In this document: piece by piece, positions 34,891 to 44,614 of the stretch | How positions within the stretch are numbered: position 1 is the stretch's first letter | Layout: each line of letters opens with the position of its first letter | Assembly: GCA_934591815.1 (NCBI GenBank) | Contig: CAKTPV010000002.1 | Location: 1 to 64,000 of the forward strand | From: an uncultured Oscillospiraceae bacterium | GTDB lineage: Bacteria > Bacillota > Clostridia > Oscillospirales > Oscillospiraceae | DNA: 64,000 bases | Direction: 5' to 3' | The notes under the pieces: generated by a model | What the model was told of the DNA's origin: nothing | Seen by the model: only the letters and a program-made list of their open reading frames with translations | Databases searched by the model: none | Made by a program: the position numbers and the translations under genes

Positions 34891-35910
34891 TCAGTCCTTC
34901 AGGCTCTCCGCCGTGACCGCCTCGTACCGCAGCCACACGTAGCTGCCGTCCGTCAGCGTCACATTCTGCGAGGGCTCGCCGCCTGCCGAAAGGGAGACGG
35001 CCAGCCCCATGATGTTCTCCGCCAAGCCGGTGGCGTCGTTGCGGACGGTGCCCTTCAGCGTCCCCTCCCGCAGCGCCTCCAGCGCCGGCGGCGTGGCGTC
35101 CACACCCACGATAAAGGGCATGGTGCTCTTGTCCAGACCGGCCTCCGTGCAGGCGTCGATGGCGCCCAGCGCCATATCGTCGTTGTTGGCAAAGACCACC
35201 TCGATGTCTGTGCCGTATTCCCGCAGCCACTGGCGCATCCGGACGGCGGCCTGTCCGCGCTGCCAGTTGGCGGCGTCGCTGGCCAGCTTTTCCGTGGCGA
35301 CCCCCGCCCCTGTCAGGGTGGAGATGCAGTATTCCGTCCGCAGCAGGGCGTCCTGGTGTCCCGGCTCGCCCTCCAGCATCACATACTGGAGCACGCCATC
35401 GCCGTTCCGGTCCAGCGCCTCCTCATGGCTCCGCCATGCGTCCAGCACCAGCTCACCCTGCAATATACCGGCGTCTCCCGCGGGAAGCCCCACATAATAG
35501 GCGTGCTTCCAGCGGCGCAGATCCTCCTCCACCGGCTCGCGGTTGAAGAAGATCACCGGTACACCCGCCGCCTGCGCCTTGTCGATGATGACAGCCGCCG
35601 CCGTGCGGTCCACGATGTTGACGCAGATCACGTCGTATCCCCGCTCCAGAAAGCGATCCACCTGCTCGTTCTGGGTGGTCTGGCTCTCCTTGCCGTCGGT
35701 GATATACAGGTTGATCTTGACGTTCCGCGCCTGCTCCTCCTCCAGCGCCACCCGCTGCAATTCCCGGGCCACTGTGTCGATAAAGGTGTCCTCCTGCTGG
35801 TACAGCGCCACCCCGATCCGGAGGGGGGGACTGCTCTCCCCGCCTGCGCGGCAGGCGGGGAGCGTCAGCAGCAGTGTCAGCGCGGCTATGATGCAGCCGA
35901 TCCTTTTCAT
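34891..35910 (-). CDS. sugar-binding lipoprotein, galactose-binding-protein-like
   Basis: A periplasmic-binding-protein type 1 lipoprotein of 339 residues. Lipobox LPAC with C20. The first lobe starts LRIGVALYQQEDTF. Residues near 140 read DRNGDGVLQYV, matching the EF-hand-like calcium loop of E. coli galactose/glucose-binding protein, so the sugar is probably galactose or glucose. It lies downstream of a sensor kinase gene and upstream of galK, and has no permease of its own next to it. It may hand sugar to the MglA-MglC permease or act as a sensor for the kinase. Start ATG follows GAGAGGAG. Confidence 0.85.
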   Translation of the reverse strand: MKRIGCIIAALTLLLTLPACRAGGESSPPLRIGVALYQQEDTFIDTVARELQRVALEEEQARNVKINLYITDGKESQTTQNEQVDRFLERGYDVICVNIVDRTAAAVIIDKAQAAGVPVIFFNREPVEEDLRRWKHAYYVGLPAGDAGILQGELVLDAWRSHEEALDRNGDGVLQYVMLEGEPGHQDALLRTEYCISTLTGAGVATEKLASDAANWQRGQAAVRMRQWLREYGTDIEVVFANNDDMALGAIDACTEAGLDKSTMPFIVGVDATPPALEALREGTLKGTVRNDATGLAENIMGLAVSLSAGGEPSQNVTLTDGSYVWLRYEAVTAESLKD

Positions 35911-35932
35911 ACCGTCTCCTCTCTGCCCCGCA

Positions 35933-36877
35933 TTACGTCACGGGGAACAGCAGCTTCTGGTTATCGCTGTCGTACATGGTCTCCTGCCGGACGATGGAAA
36001 ATGCCACCGGCGAGGCGGCTGTCCAGTCCTCGTGCCGCGCCAGCGCCGCAGCAGCCTCCACCGCCAGATACCCGGTAGAGAACACGTTCACTGCGGTGAT
36101 GGCCGTCACGCGCCCCTTTTCCAGAGCGGCGGCAATGCTCGAGGTGGAGCCGCAGCCGTAGAGCAGCGGAAAGGTGTCCTCTCCCCGGGACAGCTCCGCC
36201 ATATCCGCCAGTGCCGCCGCCTCAAAGGCGATGATCGCCCGGGGCCGCTCGATCCGCAGGATATCCGGCAGGGCGGTGGTGTCCGGGTCCCACTTGTACA
36301 CGCGGACCTGCCGCCCCTCCCGCTCCAGAACGGCCTTGGCCGCCTCCATCCGCTCCCGTATGCCGTTGTCACCGGGCAGGCTGTCCAGCAGCAGCACCGT
36401 GCCTCCCGCAGGTACGCCGTTGAGCGCCGCCGCGCCCAATGCCTCGCCCAGCGCCTGATGGTCCATGGTGATGGAGGCTGCCGCCCCCCATGCGGTCATG
36501 TCCGTCTCCACCGTGACCAGTGTGGTCTTTCCGGCGGCAGCGGATACCGCGTCGCCCAGCGCCTCCCGATCCGCCGGGATCAACAGGACGGCAGACGCCG
36601 CCCCCGCCACCTCGCGCTCCAGCAGCTGTGCCTGCTGGACGGCGCTGTTGTCCTCGGCGGGAATCAGAAAGCGCAGCTCCACATTCAGATCCTGCGCCGC
36701 CTGCTCCATGCCCTTGCGCATGGTGGACACGGCGCCGTCTCCATCCCGCAGGATGACGGACATCTCCAGCAGCGGCGGCTGGTGGTGCTTTTCGCCGGGG
36801 GCGAAGGCCAGCAGGCAGAACAGCACGCTCAGCCCGATCAGGGGAAGCACCAGCTGTAACCATGCTTTTCGACTCAC
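35933..36877 (-). CDS. membrane-anchored periplasmic-binding-like sensory protein
   Basis: A 314-residue protein with one N-terminal membrane helix (about 5-27) and no lipobox, followed by a type 1 periplasmic-binding fold. Text such as MSVILRDGDGAVSTMRKGMEQAA and VLLIPADREA is typical of LacI/ribose-binding-type lobes. GTG at 36877 overlaps the kinase stop (GTGA), so it is translated with the histidine kinase. That coupling suggests it binds a sugar and reports to the kinase. The ligand is unknown. Confidence 0.78.
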   Translation of the reverse strand: MSRKAWLQLVLPLIGLSVLFCLLAFAPGEKHHQPPLLEMSVILRDGDGAVSTMRKGMEQAAQDLNVELRFLIPAEDNSAVQQAQLLEREVAGAASAVLLIPADREALGDAVSAAAGKTTLVTVETDMTAWGAAASITMDHQALGEALGAAALNGVPAGGTVLLLDSLPGDNGIRERMEAAKAVLEREGRQVRVYKWDPDTTALPDILRIERPRAIIAFEAAALADMAELSRGEDTFPLLYGCGSTSSIAAALEKGRVTAITAVNVFSTGYLAVEAAAALARHEDWTAASPVAFSIVRQETMYDSDNQKLLFPVT

Positions 36878-38712
36878 TGCTCCCCCTCCTTCCGATATTT
36901 CCGCGCATCGTCCTCCGTCAGCGCGGGCAGACAGATCCGTACCAGCGTCCCGTTGTCCGGCTCACTGCGGATGGTCAGGCCGTACTCTCCGCCGAAGGTC
37001 AGCCGGATGCGCTGGTGTACGTTGCGGAAGCCGATGCCGGAGCCCTTGGCCTTGGCGGCGCTCCGCTCCCTGCCGGGTGTCAGGAGCTGTTCCACGACCT
37101 CCTCCGACATACCCGGCCCGTTGTCCTCCACCTCGATGATCACCCGCTCCCCCTCGCGGAAGGCGCGGATGTGGATCTCGCCCTCGCCGTCGGCATACTC
37201 CATGCCGTGGTAGATGGCGTTTTCCAGAATGGGCTGGACGATCAGCTTGATGGTGTACAGCTTTTCGACCCCCGGCTCCACGGTGATATCGGCGGAGAAT
37301 TTGTTCTTATAACGCATCTTCTGGATAGTCAGATAGTTGCGTGCGTGCTCGATCTCGTCCCCGATGGGGATGATGTTGCTGCCCTTGCTCAGGGAGATCC
37401 GGAAGAACCGCGCCAGCGCCGTCAGCATGACCACCGCCTCCTGCGTCCGGCCGTTCTCCGTCATCCACACCACGCTGTCCAGCGTGTTGTACAGGAAGTG
37501 CGGGTTGATCTGGGATTGCAGCACGTCCAGCTCACTGCGGCGTTTTTCCTCCTCCTGCTGGAGAATGTCCTCCATCAGGTGGCGCATGGTGGACACCATG
37601 GACTGCACCGAGCGGCTCAGATGCTCCACCTCGTAGGGGCCGTCCACGTTGAAGTCCACGGACTCCGCCCCCTTTTCCAGCTCCTTCACCGCATGGTCCA
37701 GCTTTTTCATAGGCGCGGTGATCCACTCTGAGAGCCGCAGGTTCACGAACACCAGCAGGAAGATGGAGAAAGACACCACGAACAGGGCGAACAGCAGAAG
37801 CTGGCTGTAATTGTCCCGCAGCGTCTCCGTCGGCACCACGCCCACCAGCTTCCAGCCGGTATAGCCCACGGTCTTCACCGTCACCTGCCGCTTCTGGGAC
37901 TGGAACACCTCCGTATGGGTACCGTCGGCATACCCGGCGGCCGTCAGATTATTCTCCTCCTGCAAGCCCGCGTAGAGAAGCTGCTGGCGGGGGTGGTAGA
38001 TGACCTCCCCGTTCCCGTCGATAAGGTAGAGGTAACCCTGCCCGTTGGAGAAGGACACGTCCTTGCAGATCTGCTCGATGCCGCTGAAGTTCATATCCAC
38101 CAGCAGCACGCCGCTTTCCATATTCCCCCCGCGTGTCAGCTCCACATGGCGGCTGAGAGATACCACCCAGTGGTACCGCGAGTCCGGGTCCTCAAACAGG
38201 TTCTGTACATGGGGCGTGGAGAAATGCAGATTCTCAATGCGCTCCATGGCGACGGTGAACCACCCCTCGCGGCTTGGCGTCACGCTGTTTTTCAGCTCCG
38301 TCAGCGGTGTGGCGGAGATCAGTCCGCCGTTCTCGTCGAATACCGCCAGTGACACCAGCACGTCCCTGTCCTTGGCGTACAGCAGCTCCAGCGCATCGTG
38401 CAGCTCCTGCGCCGTGCCGTCCTGGTCCAGATCCGCGTTCTTGATGACCCGGTAATACACCGTGTCCGATACCCGCATCATGTTGCGCAGGTAGCCATCC
38501 AGACTCCAGTTTACCTGCGCCAGCACCCGCTGGCTGTTCTCCGCCGCCATCTCGTTGGCGGAGGAGGAGAAGCGCAGCAGCAGCGCTATGCCCAGAAACA
38601 GCATCCCCACCACCGCCACGGCGGTGAAGGCGATAGACAGGATCATCTGGATGCCGGAACGGTGGTACAGCGCCTTCCACCGCGCTTTCCATCCGGACGC
38701 TATTTTCTCCAC
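36874..38712 (-). CDS. YesM-type sensor histidine kinase
   Basis: A 612-residue membrane kinase. It has a first membrane helix at about 20-45, an extracellular sensor region of about 240 residues of dCache character, a second helix near 290-312, a HAMP segment, then the histidine kinase domain with H405 in QINPHFLYN and ATP-binding motifs ENAIYHG and DNGPGM. This family (LytS/YesM-like) usually pairs with AraC-type response regulators, as here. GTG at 38712 follows GAGAGGGGAG; the longer frame upstream overlaps the regulator gene. Context predicts control of galactose genes. Confidence 0.9.
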   Translation of the reverse strand: MEKIASGWKARWKALYHRSGIQMILSIAFTAVAVVGMLFLGIALLLRFSSSANEMAAENSQRVLAQVNWSLDGYLRNMMRVSDTVYYRVIKNADLDQDGTAQELHDALELLYAKDRDVLVSLAVFDENGGLISATPLTELKNSVTPSREGWFTVAMERIENLHFSTPHVQNLFEDPDSRYHWVVSLSRHVELTRGGNMESGVLLVDMNFSGIEQICKDVSFSNGQGYLYLIDGNGEVIYHPRQQLLYAGLQEENNLTAAGYADGTHTEVFQSQKRQVTVKTVGYTGWKLVGVVPTETLRDNYSQLLLFALFVVSFSIFLLVFVNLRLSEWITAPMKKLDHAVKELEKGAESVDFNVDGPYEVEHLSRSVQSMVSTMRHLMEDILQQEEEKRRSELDVLQSQINPHFLYNTLDSVVWMTENGRTQEAVVMLTALARFFRISLSKGSNIIPIGDEIEHARNYLTIQKMRYKNKFSADITVEPGVEKLYTIKLIVQPILENAIYHGMEYADGEGEIHIRAFREGERVIIEVEDNGPGMSEEVVEQLLTPGRERSAAKAKGSGIGFRNVHQRIRLTFGGEYGLTIRSEPDNGTLVRICLPALTEDDARKYRKEGEQ

Positions 38713-38734
38713 AGGCGGCTCCCCTCTCTGTCTG

Positions 38735-40318
38735 TTATTTCCCCTCACTGCGGTATTTAGTGGGCGTCGCCCCAAAGTGCCGCTTGAACACATAGCTGAA
38801 GTAGTTGGGGTCGTCATACCCGCATCGCTGGGCGATGAGGTACGTCTTATCCTCCGTGCTGCGGATGGCCTCGGCCGCCGCCTCCATCCGCACCTTGGTG
38901 ACGTAGGCGGTAAAGCTGGTGCCTGTCTCCCGCTTGAACAGCGTGGAAAAATAGGTGGAGCTGAGGTGCAGATAGGCGCACAGCTTTTCCACCGACAGGT
39001 CGCTCTCGGCATAGTGCTGGCGGATATACTCCTTGGCTGTCTCCACGGTCTGCCCCGCCGAGTCCGTCTGACGGCGGCGGATCAGGGTGTGGAGGCGCAG
39101 GCAGCGCTCGGCGCACCAACCCTCCAGCTCCGCCAGCGTGGGGAGCTCAGGCTCCTGCATGGGCAGGGAAAAATCGGTGCCGAAGACCTCCTCCACCCCT
39201 ACGCCGGAGCGGCGGGTCATCTTCAGAAGATGGGTCACCAGCTCCATGAGGAACAGGTGGTACTGTCCGGCGGCAGGGTTGGCCTGCCGGATCTTTCCCG
39301 CCAGCGCGGCAGCCGCCTGCCGGATCTCCTCCTCGTTCCCCAGCTTGATCGCCGCGGTCAGCGCCCGCTCGTCCGCCTCCTCGAAGGAGAGAACGGGGCC
39401 GCCGTCCGGCTCCAGGTCGCCGATATAAATGACCTGTCCCCGGCCCACCATGGAGCGGTATTCCAGCGCCGTCCGCGCCTCGGCGGAGGAGCGCGCCATA
39501 CCGGACAGCTCCCGGCACGGTGCGCCTACGCCCACCGTCAGCGTCAGCCCCAGATAGGAGGCCGCCAGCGTACAGGCGCGGTCTAAGCTGCGGATCAGGT
39601 CGTAGATGGTAAATGTCTCCGTCAGGCTGACGATCAGCGCCACCCAGTCGTTGTACAGAGAGAGCCTGCACCGGTCCGCCGTCAGCGTCTCCTCCAGCAA
39701 GTTCTGCACCGACAGGGTGGACAGGGCATCCCGGCTGTTGTCGCTGCCGATGTAGGCAAGACCCACCGTCCACTCCTCGCCCCGCAGGTCGATGTCCAGA
39801 CGCGCCGCCCGGTCACGCTCCGTTCCCGGCTCGATGCGGCCGTCCAGCAGGTTGGTGTAGAACAGCTCCCGCAGGATGGGCAGGTTCTCCGTGTACCGGC
39901 TGCGGAGAAGCTCCATGTTCCGCCGCTCCGCACGCTCCCGGTCCAGCTCCTCCTTCAGCCGCCGCAGCACGGCGGACAGCTCATCGGCGTTGATGGGCTT
40001 GAGGATATACTCCACCACGTTCATCTGGATGGCCTGCTTGGCATATTCAAAGGCGTCGAAGCCGGAGAACACCACGAACCGGGAGGCGGGCAGCCGGTCT
40101 GTCAGGATCCGGCACAGCTCCAGCCCGTCCATAAACGGCATCTTGATATCCGTCAGGATCACATCCGGCCGCAAGGTCTCCGCCAACTCCAGCGCGTCCT
40201 GTCCGTTGGCGGCCTCGCCCACCAGCGAAAAGCCCAGCCCCAGCCAGTCCATTTTGCGGCTGATACCCTCGCGGATATCCTCCTCATCGTCCACCAGCAG
40301 CACACGGTACAGCTCCAC
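38735..40318 (-). CDS. YesN-type response regulator with AraC DNA-binding domain
   Basis: A 527-residue regulator. The receiver occupies residues 1-120 with acidic pocket D10-D11, phosphorylation site D57 in LTDIKMP and K in LKPIN. A middle region of about 280 residues follows. The C-terminal AraC-type double helix-turn-helix holds LSVEKLCAYLHLSSTYFS and RCGYDDPNYFSYVFKRHFG. GTG at 40318 is preceded by GAGAGGGGG. It is first in a unit with the kinase, two sugar-binding proteins and galKTEM, and probably activates that unit and mglBAC in response to sugar. Confidence 0.92.
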   Translation of the reverse strand: MELYRVLLVDDEEDIREGISRKMDWLGLGFSLVGEAANGQDALELAETLRPDVILTDIKMPFMDGLELCRILTDRLPASRFVVFSGFDAFEYAKQAIQMNVVEYILKPINADELSAVLRRLKEELDRERAERRNMELLRSRYTENLPILRELFYTNLLDGRIEPGTERDRAARLDIDLRGEEWTVGLAYIGSDNSRDALSTLSVQNLLEETLTADRCRLSLYNDWVALIVSLTETFTIYDLIRSLDRACTLAASYLGLTLTVGVGAPCRELSGMARSSAEARTALEYRSMVGRGQVIYIGDLEPDGGPVLSFEEADERALTAAIKLGNEEEIRQAAAALAGKIRQANPAAGQYHLFLMELVTHLLKMTRRSGVGVEEVFGTDFSLPMQEPELPTLAELEGWCAERCLRLHTLIRRRQTDSAGQTVETAKEYIRQHYAESDLSVEKLCAYLHLSSTYFSTLFKRETGTSFTAYVTKVRMEAAAEAIRSTEDKTYLIAQRCGYDDPNYFSYVFKRHFGATPTKYRSEGK

Positions 40319-40369
40319 GGCTCCGACCCCCTCTCAGTTTCCACGTGGTATCATCACGCTTTTGCGTTC

Positions 40370-40397
40370 AGTATACCATATATTCCCCCAAAAACAA
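40370..40397 (-). promoter_or_regulatory. promoter of the response regulator / gal unit
   Basis: On the minus strand TTGTTT (40392-40397), 16-base spacer, TATACT (40370-40375). The -35 overlaps the T-run of the mglC terminator, so one stretch serves both. Confidence 0.55.
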
Positions 40398-40427
40398 AGA
40401 TGGCTCGCAGATGCGCGCCATCTTTGT
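40390..40427 (-). terminator. terminator after mglC
   Basis: CAAAGATGGC (minus strand, 40426-40417) pairs with GCCATCTTTG (40404-40395), followed on the minus strand by TTTTT (40394-40390). Confidence 0.85.
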
Positions 40428-40433
40428 GTAAGA

Positions 40434-41498
40434 TCACTTTTTCACCAGATATTTCCGCATATCCAGCGCACAGGCGAACAGGATGATGCCGCCCTTGATG
40501 AGGTACTGCAGATCCTGCGGCACGCCTACCATGGCCAGACCCACGAAGATCAGACGCAGCATCAGAACGCCGATGACGATACCTCTGATCTTACCGATGC
40601 CGCCCACGAAGGACACACCGCCGATGACGCAGGCCGCGATGGCGTCCAGCTCATAGTTCAGGCCGGTGTTGGCGGTGTTGGAGCCGATACGCGCGCCCTC
40701 GATAAAACCGGTAAAGCCGTACATGGCGCCTGCCAGCGCAAAGACGCCCACCGTCACGGCGAACACATTGACGCCGGAGACACGGGCGGCCTCCTCGTTG
40801 GAGCCCAGTGCGAACATGTTCTTACCGAAGGTGGTCTTGTTCCAGATGAACCACATCACCGCCGTCAGCACGATGGCGAACAGCACATAGTTGGGGATGG
40901 GAACGCCGCCCAGCTTGAAGAGGCTGCCCTTGACGAAGTTGGTGTAGGACGGGTCAAGGTTGGAGATGGCCATTCCCTTGTTGTTGCCCATCTGGACATA
41001 CAGCAGCAGGCAGGTATACAGGATCAGCTGCGTGCCCAGCGTCACGATGAAGGGGTGCAGCTTGAACTTTGCCACGAAGAAGCCGTTGAAGCAGCCCACG
41101 GCGGCGCCGATGAGCATGGCCAGCAGGATGACCACGATGATGGGCAGCGTGCCGATCTCGGGCCACATCTTGTTGGCAAGGTTGGCGGCATTCTGCAGCA
41201 GAGACGCGGAGATGCAGGCGGTCAGGCCCACCACGCGGCCTGCGGACAGGTCGGTACCGGTCAGCACGATACAGCCGGCGATACCCAGTGCAGCGGGCAG
41301 GTACGCCGCCGTCTGGGAGAGGATGTTGATGAGGGATGGGGGCTTGATAAAGTTGGGGTTCTTGATGGCGATATAGATGACCGCGATGGCCATGATGATG
41401 AGCAGTGCGTTGTTCAGCAGGATGTCGCCCACCCGCTTGGCCGTCCACGGCTGGCGGACTTTGGCTTCCTTTGCCTGCGCTTTCGTTTCGTTGTTCAC
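40434..41498 (-). CDS. mglC: galactose/methylgalactoside ABC permease MglC
   Basis: Integral membrane subunit of the galactose importer. The 354-residue protein is of the ribose/galactose (BPD_transp_2) permease family with about ten helices. The segment AALGIAGCIVLTGTDLSAGRVVGL and GTQLILYTCLLLYV-type text are characteristic, and ANTGLNYELDAIAACVIGG is the conserved cytoplasmic loop that contacts the ATPase. It starts 15 bases after mglA stops and ends the mglBAC unit. Confidence 0.93.
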   Translation of the reverse strand: MNNETKAQAKEAKVRQPWTAKRVGDILLNNALLIIMAIAVIYIAIKNPNFIKPPSLINILSQTAAYLPAALGIAGCIVLTGTDLSAGRVVGLTACISASLLQNAANLANKMWPEIGTLPIIVVILLAMLIGAAVGCFNGFFVAKFKLHPFIVTLGTQLILYTCLLLYVQMGNNKGMAISNLDPSYTNFVKGSLFKLGGVPIPNYVLFAIVLTAVMWFIWNKTTFGKNMFALGSNEEAARVSGVNVFAVTVGVFALAGAMYGFTGFIEGARIGSNTANTGLNYELDAIAACVIGGVSFVGGIGKIRGIVIGVLMLRLIFVGLAMVGVPQDLQYLIKGGIILFACALDMRKYLVKK

Positions 41499-41513
41499 GG
41501 TAGTCGCTCCTCC

Positions 41514-43013
41514 TTACACATATTTGGCCGCCAGCGTCAGGATCTCCTCCTGACTGGTGCTGCGCGCGTCCACCTCGCCGGCCAGAATGCCGTTGGACAT
41601 GACCAGAATACGGTCACAAATGCCCAGCAGCTCCGGCATCTCGGAGGACACCACGATGACACCCTTCCCCTCCTTGGCGAGGTCGAGGATAAGCTGGTAA
41701 ATTTCGTATTTAGCGCCCACGTCGATACCGCGGGTAGGCTCGTCCAGCAGCAGGATCTCCGGGGCGGTCAAAAGCCAGCGGCCGATGATGACCTTCTGCT
41801 GGTTGCCGCCGGAAAGGGAGCGGATCTGCGTGGACTGACTGGGGGTCTTGATATGCATGGCCTGAATGGCCCAGTCGGTATCCTTCTTCATAGCCTTCTC
41901 GCTGAGGCAGATGCCGCCGCGCAGATAGTTATTCAGGTTGGAGATCACCGTGTTCTCCTTGATGTCACGGATACCGAAAATGCCTGTGGCACGGCGCTCC
42001 TCCGTCAGCAGGGCAAAGCCGTTCTTGATGGCCTCCCGGGGGGATCTGTTCTTGATCTCCTTGCCGTGGAGGCGGATGGTGCCGCTGCCCTTGGTCATGG
42101 CGCCGAACAGGTTCTCCAGCACCTCGGTGCGCCCCGAGCCGTCCAGTCCGGCGATGCCCAGCACCTCGCCCTTGCGGAGCTGGAAGCTGGCCTCCTTCAG
42201 ACGGGTATACTTACCGGACAGGTTTTCTACCTCCAGGATCACGTCGCCGGGTACATTGTCCTTGGGCGGGAAGCGGTTGGTCAGCTCACGGCCCACCATC
42301 AGCTTGATGATCTCGCCCATGGTCAGATCCTTGGCGTGGCGGGTGGCCACCCACTGACCGTCGCGCATGATGGTGACCTCGTCGCTGATACGGAGGATCT
42401 CATCCATCTTGTGACTGATATAGATAATGCCGCAGCCGCGCTGGCGCAGCATATTGATGATGCGGAACAGGTGCTCCACCTCGGCCTCCGTCAGAGAGGA
42501 GGTCGGCTCGTCGAACACGATGACCTTGGCGTTGTAGCTGACGGCCTTGGCGATCTCCACCATCTGCCGCTGGGAGACGGGCAGCGTGGACATGATGGCC
42601 CTGGGGTCCACATGCACATCCAGCTCCTCAAAGACCTCCCGCGTGCGCTTACGCATGGTGGACTCGCTGACCATGATGCCGCCCGTCTTGGGGTAGCGGC
42701 CCAGCCACAGGTTGTCCATCACGCTGCGGGTCAGTGCCTGATTCAGCTCCTGATGGACCATGGCGACGCCGTTTTCCAGCGCCTCCTTTGAATTTTTGAA
42801 ATCAACTTCCTTGCCGTCCAAAATGATGGTGCCGCTATTTTTGGCATAGATGCCAAACAGGCACTTCATCAGCGTGGATTTTCCCGCGCCGTTCTCGCCC
42901 ATCAACGCATGGACGGTACCGGGCCGGACGGTAAGGGAAACGCCGTCCAGCGCCTTGACACCCGGGAATTCCTTTGTGATTTCCCGCATTTCCAGCAATG
43001 CCGGCTGCTCCAT
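41514..43013 (-). CDS. mglA: galactose/methylgalactoside ABC ATPase MglA
   Basis: Twin-cassette sugar ATPase of 499 residues that powers MglC. The first cassette has Walker [10 protein letters not shown] at about 40-48 and Walker [12 protein letters not shown]; the second has the degenerate Walker [10 protein letters not shown], the signature LSGGNQQK and [11 protein letters not shown]. The degenerate second Walker A is normal for this family. The first ATG follows AGGAGGAAAA. Confidence 0.94.
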   Translation of the reverse strand: MEQPALLEMREITKEFPGVKALDGVSLTVRPGTVHALMGENGAGKSTLMKCLFGIYAKNSGTIILDGKEVDFKNSKEALENGVAMVHQELNQALTRSVMDNLWLGRYPKTGGIMVSESTMRKRTREVFEELDVHVDPRAIMSTLPVSQRQMVEIAKAVSYNAKVIVFDEPTSSLTEAEVEHLFRIINMLRQRGCGIIYISHKMDEILRISDEVTIMRDGQWVATRHAKDLTMGEIIKLMVGRELTNRFPPKDNVPGDVILEVENLSGKYTRLKEASFQLRKGEVLGIAGLDGSGRTEVLENLFGAMTKGSGTIRLHGKEIKNRSPREAIKNGFALLTEERRATGIFGIRDIKENTVISNLNNYLRGGICLSEKAMKKDTDWAIQAMHIKTPSQSTQIRSLSGGNQQKVIIGRWLLTAPEILLLDEPTRGIDVGAKYEIYQLILDLAKEGKGVIVVSSEMPELLGICDRILVMSNGILAGEVDARSTSQEEILTLAAKYV

Positions 43014-43118
43014 ATGCGTTTTCCTCCTGTCTGCATTATTTCCGCAGCGCTACACAGCGCCGCACAGTCCGCTCCTCTGCGGGTCAAAAGCGGCCCGGTA
43101 AACGAACCGCCTGCGATG

Positions 43119-43153
43119 TAAAGCGGGGCTGTCGAACCGACAGCCCCGCTTTA
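43119..43153 (-). other. mglB-mglA intergenic hairpin
   Basis: A perfect 15-base stem (TAAAGCGGGGCTGTC and its complement, five-base loop) between mglB and mglA. Only three U residues follow on the minus strand. Such hairpins commonly protect or partially terminate the binding-protein message so that mglB exceeds mglA and mglC; that role is inferred. Confidence 0.75.
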
Positions 43154-43192
43154 CTTGGTGCTTCAAATGGGGCGAGAGACTAAGCCTTTGGC

Positions 43193-44293
43193 TTATTCGC
43201 CGGTGTAGGTGGCGTAAGGCACGCGGATCTTGGCAACACCCTCATCGACGTTGAAGGAAGCGGTGTTGTCCATCAGGTTGCCGCCGTCCTTCACGCTGCT
43301 GACCAGGTTCAGGATGGTGGAGGCCATGCCCTCAGCGTCCTGCTTGATGGTACCGGTCATCTTGCCCTCGTTGATGAGCTGCTTGGCGGAGTCGGTGGCA
43401 TCCACGCCGAAGACGGGGATGGTCTTGCCCTCGCCGTTGTTGTAGCCGGCGCCCTGCAGAGCAGAGACAGCGCCCTCGGCCATGCCGTCGTTGTTGCAGA
43501 TGATCAGCTCGACCATGTTGCCGTTGGCCTCGGAGTACTCGGGCAGGATGGTGGCCATGTAGTCGTTGGCAGCCTGAGCGGACCACTTGCCGTTCTGGTC
43601 GACCAGATACTTATCGGTGGCGGAAGCGTTGTAGTAGACCAGCTCGGGCTTGCCGGCAGCGGTCAGAACAGCGTTGGCATCCTCGACGCCGAACTGGGTG
43701 CGGGCCTCGGCCTCAGCGTTGCCCTCCTGGCCCTTGAACATCACGTAGGTGATCTGGCCGTCGCCGTTCAGGTCGACCTCGTCATAGTGAGCCAGCAGGT
43801 ACTCGCCCACCAGCTGACCCTGCATGTGGCCGGCCTCGGGAGCGTTGGTGCCAACGAAGGCGCACTTGTCGTAGCTGCTCACCACTTCGTCAGCAACCTC
43901 GCGGTTAAAGAAGATGATGGGGATACCGGCGGTACGGGCAGCCTCAACAGCGTTCTGCGCAGCGTCGGGAGAGGAAGTCTCCACGATGTTGACGATCAGC
44001 AGGTTGGCGCCGTTGGCGATGGCGGTGTTGATCTGGTCGGTCTGCTGGGCCTGGTTGCCGGCGCCGTCGAAGTTGGTGTACTTGACGCCCATGGCCTCCA
44101 GCTGGCTGTTCATGGAGTTGCGGACGCTGGAGATGTACACGTCGGAGAAGTCATAGTAGAACACGCCCACGTTCAGCTCGGAAGCGTCGGTGTTGCCCTG
44201 ATTGCCGTTATCGGGCTGCTTCTGCTCGCCGCAGCCGGCCAGCAGGGCCAGCACCATCACGGCGGACAGGAGAATAGCAAGAGTCTTTTTCAT
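43193..44293 (-). CDS. mglB: galactose/glucose-binding lipoprotein MglB
   Basis: Substrate-binding component of the Mgl importer, 366 residues. Lipobox LAGC with C21, then a polar linker and the two-lobed binding fold. The calcium loop DLNGDGQITYV matches the one in E. coli galactose-binding protein, and VIFFNRE-like text plus CNNDGMAEGA in the second lobe are typical sugar contacts. The codon usage is strongly biased, fitting high expression. AGGAGGAA precedes the ATG. Confidence 0.95.
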   Translation of the reverse strand: MKKTLAILLSAVMVLALLAGCGEQKQPDNGNQGNTDASELNVGVFYYDFSDVYISSVRNSMNSQLEAMGVKYTNFDGAGNQAQQTDQINTAIANGANLLIVNIVETSSPDAAQNAVEAARTAGIPIIFFNREVADEVVSSYDKCAFVGTNAPEAGHMQGQLVGEYLLAHYDEVDLNGDGQITYVMFKGQEGNAEAEARTQFGVEDANAVLTAAGKPELVYYNASATDKYLVDQNGKWSAQAANDYMATILPEYSEANGNMVELIICNNDGMAEGAVSALQGAGYNNGEGKTIPVFGVDATDSAKQLINEGKMTGTIKQDAEGMASTILNLVSSVKDGGNLMDNTASFNVDEGVAKIRVPYATYTGE

Positions 44294-44614
44294 CTTAGTT
44301 CCTCCTAAAAGATTGTCCGGTCAAGGTGATGCGCTCACCTTGCCAGTATGACCCTATTGTATCGGCTCTCATTCCAAAAGGCGATAGAAAAAACTTCACT
44401 GTTATAGGAAAAATCTCATGGACTTCCGGCGGTTCGGTTGAAAATTTTCCAGTTTTTGCCGCCAAGCCCGCATTTTATACCGCGGCGGGCGCGCCGTCCG
44501 TTGGCCGTCGTCTTGACAAGGCGGGCGGCGTCCGATATAGTGACAGCATCAACTGTATGAAGGACGGCGGCCCCGGCTTTTCCCCGAAAAGCCCGCCGCT
44601 GCAAGGAGGCGCAG
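44294..44614. other. divergent mglB / trxB intergenic region
   Basis: Holds a minus-strand TACAAT -10 (44356-44361) for mglB with no good -35, which fits activator control, an inverted repeat CAAGGTGA/TCACCTTG (44322-44342) in the mglB leader, and the strong trxB promoter. The middle, about 44380-44510, shows nothing I can identify. Confidence 0.55.
44513..44541 (+). promoter_or_regulatory. trxB promoter
   Basis: TTGACA (44513-44518), 17-base spacer, TATAGT (44536-44541). Confidence 0.85.

Noticed and set aside
32270..34942. An 890-codon plus-strand frame opposite galT and galK
   Set aside because: Antisense shadow of two clear Leloir enzymes; no ribosome binding site or domain.
39876..42791. 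A 971-codon plus-strand frame opposite the response regulator, mglC and mglA
   Set aside because: It is antisense to three recognised genes and crosses the mglC terminator; composition is rich in histidine, glutamine and aspartate without any domain.
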